Part shown: positions 43,396 through 54,573 of the stretch, piece after piece | Layout: each line of letters starts with the position of its first letter | Position numbering within the stretch: the first letter of the stretch is position 1 | From: Triglochin maritima | Taxonomy: Eukaryota; Streptophyta; Magnoliopsida; Alismatales; Juncaginaceae | NCBI GenBank assembly: GCA_963682175.1 | Contig: OY821782.1 | Span: forward strand, 27,487,741-27,551,740 | Direction of reading: 5' to 3' | DNA length: 64,000 bases | Translations under genes and position numbers: made by a program | The notes under the pieces: generated by a model | Database searches by the model: none | What the model was told of the DNA's origin: nothing | The model's input: the letters and a program-made list of their open reading frames with translations, nothing else

Positions 43396-45054
43396 TGTCG
43401 TATGAAATTGTATAACCATTTGACAATATTGAGAAGGAAATTGTCTCTTGTCAAATACAATTTCATTTTCAGATTGCTTGGATGCTGGACCTTTGACCTT
43501 ATGAAATTTAAAAACTATATTCACATTTATGCAACTATTAAAATTAAATTTGATACCTTTGCATATGTGTACACCTTCCCATATGCTACAAGTCACATAT
43601 CTGGATCATTCACAAAGAGTTCACATTCAACTTCATCCTGTAAATATCAAAATGAAATTATCACATGTACTACAACGCAAAACGAAAAATAAATACTTAT
43701 AAATTGTAATTTTACCTCAAAATGGCCAAGCATGTCCTGATCAAATCCTTCTTGTGGTAATACCTCCCTAGGTTGAACACGTGAAGCAGTACGGGGGGTT
43801 GGTAAATATGTGGCAATATCAGTGGAAACTCCAAGGTGATTATAGAAACTCTTCACCAGGTTTTCCAGGTGATGGATCTTCTCGTCGCATTTCACATGAT
43901 CACCTTTGGAATGGCGCTGTGAGGATGATGAACCAAAATACTGACGTTGTTCTATTCGACTACCTACACCATGTATTCACCTAGGATTCTCCTCCTTACC
44001 CAAGGTTGTGTACAATATGTCATTTCTTTCATATGAAACAAATCTCCTTGGGAAGCTTTCATTATAAGTTCATCCTATAGGAAAATAATTTTAAATTTTA
44101 TTATTAATTAATAACAACATACGCAAAACATAAAAAATTAAAGTTAACTTATAATCTTGGAGGCAACTAGTTCAGACTCCTCATTAATGTAGCTAGCTTC
44201 CAAAGTAATACGCGCTTCTTCCACTTCTCTTCTCTAGATATCGGAGATGGAGGTGACAAATTATTTTCCTGCTCTTTACTCATACTTGCTTCCATAGCTT
44301 CTTTCTTTTGATTTTTTTCCGTCATCATATCTTTCTCAAGTTGTCGGTAACCGCCTCTGGACAATCTATGTTGAAACTTGTTAGCAGATTGTCGTTTCTT
44401 GTTTAGCTCTCGTATATCCTGAAAAAGAAATTAATGGATTAATTATCAAAATAAACATAATCAATTCTACGTATTATAAAATGAGTATATATTACCATAA
44501 ATTCTGGAGAAAGTCTGGTTCTTTTGAACTCAACCCATGACCTCGGCAAAATGAAATTGTAAATAACACAAGGGTCATGATCCTTATATTCCCCAAAGAT
44601 GAACATGTACATGAGCGTTGTTTTAAAGTCTTTCCACCAGTTAGTAACATACGAAATCCACTTCTTCTTCAACGCTTTAGTGGATCGAAAAATGAATTTG
44701 TCTACAACCAAAAAATGTAAATTAGAATCAATAAGAGGGCAAATCTTAAATAAAACTAATAAAAAAAGACATACTGTTACATCCTCCTAAATTTGTTCTT
44801 TTAGAGAAGAATCAACTTGTGACTACTTTCCAATACAAATATCAATCTTGGTTTAGCGAGAGAGTACCCAAATAACTAAGCCAATAAATTTTATTCTCTC
44901 TGATCGGCTCTAAAACACAATCAAAGTCCAAAGGCAATGGACCTTCATGTTTTAGTTTTTGCTGCAACTTTAACATAAGAGTTGCTCCACGTGGAGGAAC
45001 CGACGTTGGGCCTTCATCTCCAATCTGGGCGCGGTTCTTCTTGCTTGGAGCCAT
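43396..45054 (-). pseudogene. CACTA accessory transposase (Transposase_24 / TNPA-like), multi-exon
   Basis: From 45054 downward the minus strand reads MAPSKKNRAQIGDEGPTSVP ... DFDCVLEPIRENKIYWLSYL; then 44711-44490 KALKKKWISYVTNWWKDFKT and LPRSWVEFKRTRLSPEFM; 44420-44160 ELNKKRQSANKFQHRLSRGG, YRQLEKDM and PPSPISREEKWK with a shifted LEASYINEESELVASKI; 44075-43750 IHGVGSRIEQRQYFGSSSSQ and HHLENLVKSFYNHLG; finally 43640-43540 DEVECELFVNDPDM-stop-LVAYGKVYTYAK. This order (W..F...RLS..F, NKKRQS...HRLSRGGY, GVG...QYFG, V.YGKV) matches the PF03004 protein of plant CACTA elements, apparently as exons with GT/AG introns. Stops and a frameshift show decay. The protein binds element ends in known systems. 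Confidence 0.8.
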
Positions 45055-45559
45055 TAACCTGAAGGAAGACAAAAAAATCACAACAAAATGATCAGAAATC
45101 GACTACGACAACAAGTGTAAGTGATTTTTACTATATCACATCAAAAAAGCAAAAAAACACACCACACAAAATCATGACAAAACCACCCAACAATCATAAC
45201 ATTTCTACGTATGTTAAATTTACTGATATTTGAAAGAAAATCACCATCTTTAGATAGCTAATATCCCAATAACATGGTTTTGTTTGGGTTTACGAATATC
45301 CTACCACGTCAGATTAATTAAACACCGACGTGAAACCAACGTGGCAGACCCCCTACCACGCCGGTCCCCGAAGCCGACGTGGTAGGGTATAATTATTTTT
45401 TTGAGAAATGGACCCTTCCACGTCGGGTTAGTAATATCTGACATGGTAAGAAGTCTACCACGTTGGTTTCGTAATATTCGATGTGGTAAGAGGTATGCCA
45501 CGTCGGTTTGGTAATATCTGACGCGCTAGGGCGATGTTGTAGACCAATTTCCAAAAGTG
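45055..45559 (-). mobile_element. CACTA terminus with subterminal repeats
   Basis: Read on the minus strand the end is CACTTTTGGAAATTGGTC, a CACTA-like terminal start (CACT...). Inside it, 45300-45510 carries at least seven copies in both orientations of a (T)ACCACGTCGG-type 10-mer (about 45303, 45338, 45354, 45375, 45418, 45458, 45497). Clustered subterminal repeats like these are the transposase-binding sites of En/Spm elements. Directly right of the terminus is plus-strand S-type gag, so the CACTA inserted into a copia gag. 45082-45300 is AT-rich 5' noncoding sequence. Confidence 0.65.
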
Positions 45560-46811
45560 TGAGGAGGCTCAAGATCTCAACACTTTGTCGGTGGAGGACC
45601 TCATCAGTAGCCTTATGGCCTATGAGATCCAAATGAAGAAGAGAAAAGAGATGGAGAGCTCCAAAAAGAAAGAGAAAGCAATCGCTCTCAAACCTAGCTT
45701 TGAATCTGAAAATTCGAATGACGATGATAGTGAGGAGGAGCTTACAATGATGGATAAGAAGTTCAAGAAGCATTGAATGAAGGAGAAATTTTGCACAAAG
45801 AAAAGGAATGAAGGAGAAACCTCCAAAGCCCCTATTAGTTATGAATGTAACAAAGTTGGGCATGTAAAGGAGGATTGTCCCCTAATCAAGTTTAAGGAAA
45901 GACATGAGAGAAAGAGAATAGAGAAGGAGGAAAAAGAAACTAGGGTCAAAAGAAGAGAGAAGAGGGATAAGGAAAAGAAAAAGGCCCTCAAGGTTCCTCT
46001 AGTTCATCAAGTGAGCCAGAAAATGAAGAAGCTCATCTATGTCTCTACACTCACGATGAAATTAATGAAGATATTTGTAGGTTCTCCTCATCAAGCGAGT
46101 AAAACGAGCCCAACACTTGTCAAGTCAGCAAAGATGGATAAAAAGAGGTATCCTCAACTCAGGATTGATTCTAACTCCTATGATTTATTGCTTAATGCCT
46201 TTTACGAATTACTTGAGAAATGTGCTATTAAGGCATAAAAACAAACTCTCTAGGAAAGCTAATCACGATCTTGCCTGATTAAATGAATCACTCTCAGATG
46301 AACCTGATAAGCTTTGTTTTAGAAAAAGATAGCTTGAAAGATGTTAATGCAAATCTCATGCTAAGGAAATACAAGATTTTAGAAAATACAATGAGAAATT
46401 GAGAATAGATCTTGAGAAATTTAGAAGAGGAAAGAAGATGTTGGACATGTTACTTGGTAGCCAAATTCAATGTCTAGAAAAGCATGGTCTAGGATACAAA
46501 CATGAAAAGAAGAAACCTGGAAGTTATTTTGTTCATGTTTCAAATGGTCATGTGAAAAAAAGATTTTCCTCTAATATTTTGGTGCCTAAAATCAAACAAG
46601 TTTGGGTACCATAAGCTAACTCCAAATGTCCCAAAAAAATTTGGGAACAAATTGCACACTCCTCTTCTTTGGATGTTGGTGAAAAAAAGGGCAAGTGGAT
46701 TGTTGATAGTGGGTGTTCGAGGCACATGACGGGAGACCACTCAATGTTCAAAACTTTCAAATCAAAAAATGGTGGAACTGTCACATTTGGGGACAATGCA
46801 AAAACTCTCTA
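45560..46811 (+). pseudogene. SIRE-like copia gag-protease remnant
   Basis: Plus-strand frames read EEAQDLNTLSVEDLISSLMA and YEIQMKKRKE, then a TGA (45776), a zinc-knuckle-like YECNKVGHVKEDCP (45840-45881), a long K/R/E-rich stretch, and MLDMLLGSQIQCLEKHGLGY (46438-46497) with a C-terminal QVWVP. Another frame gives the protease: KWIVDSGCSRHMTGDHSMFK (DSG at 46705-46713) and GGTVTFGDNAK, the SIRE-lineage form. It ends at 46811; integrase and RT are absent. The 5' half of gag is missing because the CACTA terminus abuts at 45559. Confidence 0.8.
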
Positions 46812-47405
46812 ATTAAATTATACAAAATCACAACTTAAATCGTAAAAATCAAAACATTAATCTAAAAATCTGAATTTATTCTAAGATATGGGTAGAGGGT
46901 GTTGATGGTGGTGGTGGGGTTTATGGAATGCGTGGTGATCGGGGCTGGAGTTGGGCTAAGGCCGGGGCTTGGGCTAGGGTCGGGGTTTGGGTTGGGGTCG
47001 GGGGTTTGGGCAGGAGGGTCGGGGCTAGGGTCAGGGCAGAAAGGTCTGGGCTAGGGTCGTGGTGGGAGGGGTCTGTACAGGAGGTGTTTGTGCGGAGGGG
47101 GTAGGGTTAAGGGGGTCAGAGGAGGGGATGGGGACGACGGAGTCAGGGGTCGGGGTGAGAGGGGTCGAGGTGTAGGGGGGTCATGCAGGGGGGGGGGGTC
47201 GAGGAGGAGGGGTCGGGGAAAAGGTGTGTTAGAGTGGAGAGGTATCGGGGAGGAGGGGGTCGGGGCGGAGGTGTTACCGCGGTATCGAGTTGATGGGGGA
47301 GGCGGCGAGTGATGACGTGATTAGTGTTTGGGAGGCGAGTGGGGGGTATGGGAAGAGAGGACTGAAGAGAGGGCATATGTCAGTCTACTTATGTAACGAT
47401 TTACC
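46812..47405. other. AT-rich spacer then G-rich tract
   Basis: 46812-46890 is AT-rich with no feature. 46900-47360 is strongly G-rich on the plus strand, built of degenerate units such as GGGGTCGGGG, GGGCTAGGGTC and GGTTGGGGTCGG, and includes GGGGGGGGG at about 47188-47196. Many runs of three or more G could form G-quadruplexes. ORFs on both strands here are compositional. The tract ends just before a copia-B LTR at 47406. Confidence 0.6.
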
Positions 47406-50400
47406 TGAAAGGAATGTGTATTCTAGAAGTATTTTTATATGTCTTTTATAATGAATTGAATATATAGACATTTTGTTCCGTAATTAATGTATTTTTCTTT
47501 TAGAATTGTTAAGGAATATGCTCATAATCGTTAACCGTAGAGCGTTAAAAGATAATGGTTTACATAAGTCAAAAGTAATTCACAATCATGTTGATTAACA
47601 TGGGACATTAATTACTGATATAAGATTGTCATGTTGGTTAAAGGATATTGTAGGTCTACAAGTATTTAATAACATGAGTATATAAAAGAGAAAATGTTTA
47701 CTTTATATATTGAATAGACCTAGTAAATGAAACATTATGGAATTGTGTTTGTGTCATTAATATTTTCATTGTGTTTTTGAATCCTGAGATAGGAGACCTA
47801 TATCTTTTCACAAGAGAAGTGTATAATTTGATTATTATGAAAAACTATCATTACGTATAGTGATATGTCAAAAGATTATCATTGCGCCTTTTCACTTGAG
47901 TGATGATATTACTGGGCCCCTTCATAATAAAAAAATATTATGTGCACAATGTAACTTATGTATAGTTACATATTTATAATTAGCTTAAGAGATCAAAAAC
48001 ATGAATATATCATACAAAGATGACACATTCCTATTATGTATAATATTTTTAATATCATGAGGCAAGAGATAGACAGAAGTGATATTACTTTATATCATTA
48101 AATTGATCGTGTTCTGTTCTAGTGAGCAAAACAACTTTGTTATTTAGGTAACTATAATGTGTAACTAGATACCGCTAATAGTTTATGATATAAAGTGTTT
48201 ACATCATCGACAACATAACTTAGATTCTCCTATAGGTCACACAACAAAACTGGGAAACAAGAAATGTGATTTTATATTTGATGTGATGTATTAAATTTCA
48301 TATGATATGAAATGAAAAACACAGGGTAATGTTAAACGTTTATATTTACCGCAAGTGCATAGCCGCGATGAAGCAGTGACAAGTATAGGTCGATCCACAG
48401 GGAGGGGAGTAACTTTTGGTTGGTACGAAATCAAGTGGGGAATAAAGGGAGAAGAGATATGAGTATGCTAATCTAAGATACACTAAACTAGTAAGAAGAA
48501 ATGCAAAAAAAAACTAACGATTGATTCCAACTAAACTAAGGGAACTTAATGCAAAACTGCAAATCAGGAAGAGAGACCCCTAAGGGGTGGAGGAGTACAC
48601 ACATGCAATAAGATGGTGAAGAATGCATTCAATAGGCAAAAATGTATGTAGTGTTTTCATGTATAGGAAGTGTCTAATGGTTATGGCAAAACCTATCAAT
48701 CCAATCATTAACCTAGTTGATTAACATTTGCATACACAAGTTGGTTATTTCAGAACCTAAACAAGCGTGGGAGGTGTCTAATAGTTGTGGCAAAATCCAT
48801 CAAGTGAAGTGTTCTACTCTAAACAAGAAAGCATAAATTCACATTTATCAACACATTTCAAAATAAAACATCCATTTCCATTCTTTAATACATGTACGAA
48901 CATCATCTCCACCCCCAAAGCGGGATGGAACTACACACTACTCATTAAAAGAAGATAAAACGAAATTAAGTTAATTCAGCTAGGAAATAGAGACAAGCTA
49001 ATTACGTCAATTAAGATTAAGACAAACAAAACAAGTTAAACAAGCAAGCATTAAAACAAAGACAACATTAAACCAAACTACGAAGAATTATTTTATTAAC
49101 ATGACTCACATTACAAGTAGCATTGTTCTCCGTCTTGAGTTTTGCTCCAAGGCATACTCCAAGTATAGAGAATGCCACCAAGCAATTGGTGAATACAAAT
49201 GAGGAGGAAGAGTTCTATTTATAGTCATAGAAAAATATAACCAGGGACAATCCCCCGGTATGGGACTAAACGCATACTATAAATGGACATAAAATAACAT
49301 AATCGAACACATTACTAAACCATGAATCATTTGGAACAATTTGGACCGCCAATTGGCGGTCCGGGACATCCAATTGGCGGTCTGGATTGGTTGGATCAAG
49401 TTCGGATTTTGGTGGCTCATTTCTGGCTTGATTTCTTGATGTTTGATGAACCGATTGGGTTTTTGATGTTTGGACCCGGATTTAATTGCCAAACTACTCA
49501 TCTTGATGGTGTGGAGCTTCTTGATTTGCTCATTGGACCTTTTTGGTTTACTTCCGGGTCCTTCTCTCTTGCATCTCAGTCCATAAGTCTTGCAATTTAG
49601 TCAATTTCCTTGCTTTTAAGTCCTTTTTGAGTCTCTTCTTCTCAAACATGTTTATTCCTGAAACTTAAACATAAACTCGTTACCTAGCATTGCTTAGGCT
49701 AAAAAGATAAACTCGTTACATAAACATGTTTATTCCTGAAACTAAGAAGAAGGGATATAAGACAAATTATATATATGATATGATGACAATCAGTAAAATA
49801 ATGAAATTAATATGTCATGATAATGACATGTTTAGAATAACAAATAAATTTATATGAGACATATATATGTTATGGGGTATGATGTTTGACATTATATATG
49901 ATAATATATTACATAATAAAATGTGATCCGCAACGTTATAACATATAAATTTGCTAAAACCCCAAAATTCAAATTTTGTTGGATATTGATCTAAAATTTG
50001 TAAAGGCAAAAAATAGAGAAAAATGGTTGACCGTTTTACGAGATTCGGTCATCCAAATTCTTTTGAGTACAGAAACGATCGACCGGTTGGACATGGGCTC
50101 GACATGCGGTTTGACCGAATTTATCAGGAGATTTCCTGGTAAGGGAACGGTCGACCAGTGTGACACTTGGTTCGACCAAAATTATCCGGAGCTTTCCTGG
50201 TAGGGAACGGTCGACTGACATGGCACTTGGTTGGACCAAAATTATTAGGACCTTTCTTGGTAAGGGAACGGTCAACTGACTTGAAACACAATCCGACCAA
50301 AATTATCAGAGTCTTTTCTTGGTAACAGGATGATCGACCGACTAGGCGGTTCGGTCGACCATTTGCCCTGCATTTTGCCTTTTATTAATTTATTAATGAA

Positions 50401-50931
50401 GAGGCGGTTGCTAAATTTATGGATGGATTCAACCTATGTTTTGGTTAGAAGATGATGTGTCAACCCTTCCAGTTATGGGGTTTTCTATATAAACCCTTCC
50501 TCCTTCCGTTTAACACAACAATTGAAAAATACACCTTTTCATCTTCTCTCCATCCTTCCATTAAATTTCTCTTAATTAATTGAGTGCTACAGATTTAGAT
50601 CTTGGTGGCATGAAGGGATTATTTGCTAGATTCTAACCTTGCATTAAAGTTGATTGACTAGCTTCAATCACTCTAATCTAGTTTAAAGATTGGTGAATAC
50701 TTGGAGAAAGATCCTTGGGCGATTCAAGGTTCAACTCGACTCCGGATCTTTAAAAATGGTTTGACAATCCTTTTAGGTATGATTCTTCTTGTGCATTTTA
50801 ATATTGTGCATAATGCATCTCTATTAAAATACTTTGTATAGTTTTATACATAAAATTATTGAGTAAATATGAAAAAACGATCTTGTTTGTCTATAAAAAA
50901 ATATACCCAAGCATAAAGACAAAATGTTACA
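47406..50931 (+). mobile_element. copia-B (second copy) 5' LTR, split by a solo LTR
   Basis: Starts TGAAAGGAATGTGTATTC at 47406 and ends AAATGTTACA at 50931, followed by a primer-binding site. Net of the A1 LTR at 48330-49792 it is about 2.06 kb. It is diverged from the copy at 25330, closer to the solo LTR split over 8362-20604. GTCGACC-type motifs cluster at 50030-50370 in a repeated context (GGGAACGGTCGAC at about 50143 and 50204). CTATATAAACCC near 50486-50497 is the likely TATA region. Confidence 0.88.
48330..49792 (-). mobile_element. A1 solo LTR inside copia-B LTR
   Basis: Plus view TGTTAAACG to GATGACAATCA, 1463 bp, with the conserved block at 48349-48405 and the perfect 20-bp palindrome GGACCGCCAATTGGCGGTCC (49343-49362), followed by a half copy CCAATTGGCGG (49370-49380). 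Flanks share GTAA (48326-48329; 49793-49796), so the target duplication is only partly recognisable. Confidence 0.88.
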
Positions 50932-50932
50932 G

Positions 50933-50943
50933 TGGTATCTGAG
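50933..50943 (+). promoter_or_regulatory. Primer-binding site (initiator tRNA-Met) of second copia-B
   Basis: TGGTATCTGAG, one base after the LTR; TGGTATC matches the tRNA-Met site, the remainder is diverged. Confidence 0.75.
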
Positions 50944-52413
50944 TTTTTCTTCACATATTCAATAATTATGCTATTTAATTATGTTTAGTTTACCATCTCT
51001 CAATCAAGTAGTTCATGTTTTTGACCTTTTTGAGTCCTTTTTGATATTTTGATGGATGCATCAAATAGGAGTCATCGATTTTTTTGTTTCTTATTTTCCT
51101 ACATTAGTTTGTGACGTTAGAAAATATGTTAACCACTAAGATCAATGGATTAATTTTAATATTTTAGGAGTGATCTTTAAGGATTTATTTTAAATGAAAT
51201 TTTACTTGGAATTGACAAAACATAAAGGGGCAAGTAAGTTTATTTTCTTTTAAGTTTTCTTTTGGGAAATATAGATAAACTTTGGTTCAAATATATTTAT
51301 ATCTTGAACTTTGAATGCTTGAATCATTTTATAGGATTCCAAATGATTCTTGAATTATTTAATTGAGAGATTTAGGATCAACTAAATGGCATAAAATAGC
51401 ATATGTACAAAATGTTGCACTTGTTCTGTTTTGCAGGGATAAGTGAGTTTATATGTACCCAACAATGCCTTGCGTGAATGTATGATATGTAGATCATTTG
51501 CGTACTTAATAAAGTTATTTTATTAATTAGACACATGGCTTGTTGTATCTATAAAAGTCTTTTATTTTGTATGCATGCATAAGAGAGGACTTTTATATAA
51601 GACTTCCACTGGTCAATTTAATTTTGATAAGATTCAAATTGGGGGATGCATGTTTAAATATTGTAAAATGTTTGCATCCATGGTGCAAGAAGAAAAGGCG
51701 AAGGTCAAGGACGTGGGGACATATAAACTCACACCAATGTGTGAATGAATTTATATTATCCATATGTACTTGGCTTGTATGTGATTGAATGATTGAATGG
51801 TTAGGATATGTATGAATGGATACATACATGACTACCTAAATTCTAGTGTCACATATAAATTGTGTAATTGTCCAAACTAAAAAAATTATGAACATATTTC
51901 TTTCTTATTTCATCCCCTTAAAGCCATCAATCGAGAAATATTCTGATCACCTTTAGCGAGAGATAATTTTCTCATTCTTTGGAAATAGTGGGACATATTA
52001 GGATAGTCAATATTAGGTCATCAATACATAAAGTGAGTTTCAGCCTTAGTTGACACTAAGTGTATTTGTTCATGGATACCATTGACAATCGTATCTCATA
52101 TCAAATTTGAGCCCTCGTTCGGTTTTGAGAAAGAGTGTTTTTCTTAGGAGGATGAGACAAATTCCCTCCTTATTAAAATGACAAGAATCATAAGAGTTTG
52201 AAAAACACAAATTTGTGAAATCTCAAAATGGGTATGATTAGAAAAGGTTTTCTTACCCTGAGTTTATGACGTAAACGATAGCCCTTAGCTAGTCTATGTT
52301 ATAAATGATAAGACCTTGGATGACTGCAATTATGGACATATTTATTTATTTATTTGCAGTACAGATTTTAAAAACATAAAATTGACATAAAACATTATAA
52401 ATTTTTTTGTAGC
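50944..52413 (+). other. Leader of second copia-B copy
   Basis: 1.47 kb between primer-binding site and gag, AT-rich, broadly parallel to 27390-28889. Shared landmarks include a stretch with TTATATAAGACTTCCACTGG (51592-51611; compare TTTACATAGGACTTGCACTAG at 27992) and GAGCCCTCGTTCGGTTTTGA near 52107 (compare 28568). No coding sequence seen. Confidence 0.6.
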
Positions 52414-53029
52414 ATGTCGAACATTCAACCTATTGTGTGATCCATAATTGAGAAACATCCGCTAGCCAATGATGGATCCAACTTCAATAGCTAGTAGATC
52501 ATGCTCAGCATTGTGTTAAAGTTTGAAAATTGTCTCACATTTTGGATGGTGAAATCCCAAAATTAAGTGAGAAGGCAACTGATATTGAGCGTAAGGCTGT
52601 AGCAAAGTGGGAATACCAAGAGAACCAAGTTCACGGTCTCATGCTTGCCTCTATCGGTGACTCGCTTCAAGCGAAATACTTGACCTCAACCAAGAAGACC
52701 ATGGAAGCTCTTACAAAGATGTTTATGGATAGCACTAGAAAGGAGCGTTATAAGACCATCATAGCAATCACAAGGTGCCACATGGCTGAGGGAACATCTC
52801 TGTCCATGCATTTTCTCACAATGCAGGGATAACTTGACAAGTTAGAGAAGCTCTTGTCTCCAATGACTAAGGACATTGCAGAAGACCTAATTCTTGGCCC
52901 TCTAGCCCCGTTCTAAAAGGACTTTATCATGCATTACCATGTCCGTGAGAATGGGGTGAGTCTTAAGGAGCTTCATAATGCTCTTAAAAATGTTGAAATT
53001 TATATGGGGAAAGACATGGACAAGACTGT
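52414..53029 (+). pseudogene. copia-B gag, 3'-truncated (second copy)
   Basis: MSNIQPIV-stop begins at 52414. Frame 52530-52832 reads SHILDGEIPKLSEKATDIER, QVHGLMLASIGDSLQAKYLT, TMEALTKMFMDSTRKERYKT and MAEGTSLSMHFLTMQG-stop; the stop is Y to TAA. It resembles the gag at 28890-29500 throughout and supplies the wild-type reading at two of that copy's defects (HPLAND, DSTRKERY). It ends at DMDKT where an A2 LTR begins (53030); zinc knuckle and pol never follow. Confidence 0.88.
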
Positions 53030-54573
53030 TGATTGAATCAGTTATAATACCGCAAGTGCACGGTCGTGATGAAGTGGAGGCAAATATTGGTCGGTCCACA
53101 GGGAGCGCGTGTGAGTCGAGTTCGCGATACTCGAGTGGGGGAAAAGAAGAGAGAGAGATGCGATCAAAATCAAACTATAACACATAGGAAATCAGAAAAC
53201 AAACAATAAGACTAAAGCCCTCAGGGGGCAGAGAAAGACTTGGAAATGAAAATGTGTGGTGTAGTGTGTTCAAATGTGCTCATCAAAACATGTCATACAT
53301 GAAATTCATAAACTCAACTCCAGCTTTGCCTCCACATGAAATAAGATAAACCCTTATCATTAAAACATACAAGACAATAATTGAAATGGAGCTAATATGT
53401 TCACATGCATCATGACTCAAATCGAACTATGTCTCCACATGAAATAAGATTTATCACAATCATTAAAACATACAAGACCTTATTTAAGATAAAGCCAACA
53501 TGAGCACATGCATGCACATGCCTTGTTCCTTTCTTCCACTCCATCCTTATCATCAGCTCATCATTCCCCATAATATAGGCCCACTAATCTAAGCATGTGC
53601 TAAGCTTCAGTCAAGAGCATTAGCACATCAAAGATAAGAGTGAAATCCCATAAGATGGTTATGGAAATCATGTAAGACTCAAATGATTAAGATTAACACA
53701 CACTAATCCATCACATGATCAAATCACTTTTTCCCCACCCCCACAATGGGGATGGACTACTCTCTACTCATCTCTACACTAAAGAAAACATAAAAATAAC
53801 ATGAACTCATAATGAAAATGACTAAAAACAAGATTAAAGAAACAACAACATCAAAGAATTTGCATCAAAGTAAAAGACTTGTATTTAAAGAACAAAACTC
53901 ACACTTGATTAAAATGAAAGGATTACAAAGTATGCTTCTTCTCCTCGAACTACACTAATCAGCAGCAAAACAAAACCTAAAACTAATGGAGAAGCAAGAA
54001 GAAGAGAGAGAAGACGGATATTACAATGGTATATATAGACTAATAATGGTTAGGATTAATCTGACGACACTAAATAACATCTGATAGTCCATGAATGCTC
54101 TTACCCGACAACCCAAAGTGCGACCAAAATTTGAGACCCTTTGGACCATTTTGATCCGCAAGTGGCGGTTCAAATGGATCCGATCAGGTTGAAAATTTGT
54201 TTGCTGCTTTATTTCTTCAATTGGCACGTGTGGGTGAAGTCCCCGTCTGCTGCGTCGAATCACATTGAGTTTAATTGGCAAAATACTGATCTGATTCAAG
54301 TCATGTGACACCATATTTTGCACCTCACAATCAAGTCCTTCCGGGTTGGCACTTGGGTTCTTCCTGATTTGCAATCCAGTCCTTGTGCATTACAAATAGG
54401 TCCAGAACCTTCCAAATCAGTCCATACTTGTTACATTTAGGTCATTTTTGCTCACTTCGTCTTCTTTATTACCTAACTCCTGAAGCACTACAAACAATAA
54501 CTTGAGTAGCACAAAATTCGGGTAAAATAAAGGATATACAGCATGAATATGATGCATGATATGCTACTAATTA
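53030..54573 (-). repeat. A2 Athila-like 3' LTR
   Basis: 1544 bp, plus view TGATTGAATCAG to TGCTACTAATTA (usual ATCA end mutated), followed in sense by the element's PPT. The conserved block at 53049-53105 is present. It interrupts copia-B gag; ACTGT (53025-53029) is the only target half-site visible because the 5' LTR is missing. Confidence 0.85.

Noticed and set aside
44439..44711. Independent 90-codon gene
   Set aside because: Fits as an exon of the Transposase_24 gene between 45054 and 43540 rather than a separate gene.
47088..47376. Gly/Arg-rich (plus) and Pro/Ser-rich (minus) ORFs
   Set aside because: Both come from the G-rich tract composition; no homology or start context supports a protein.
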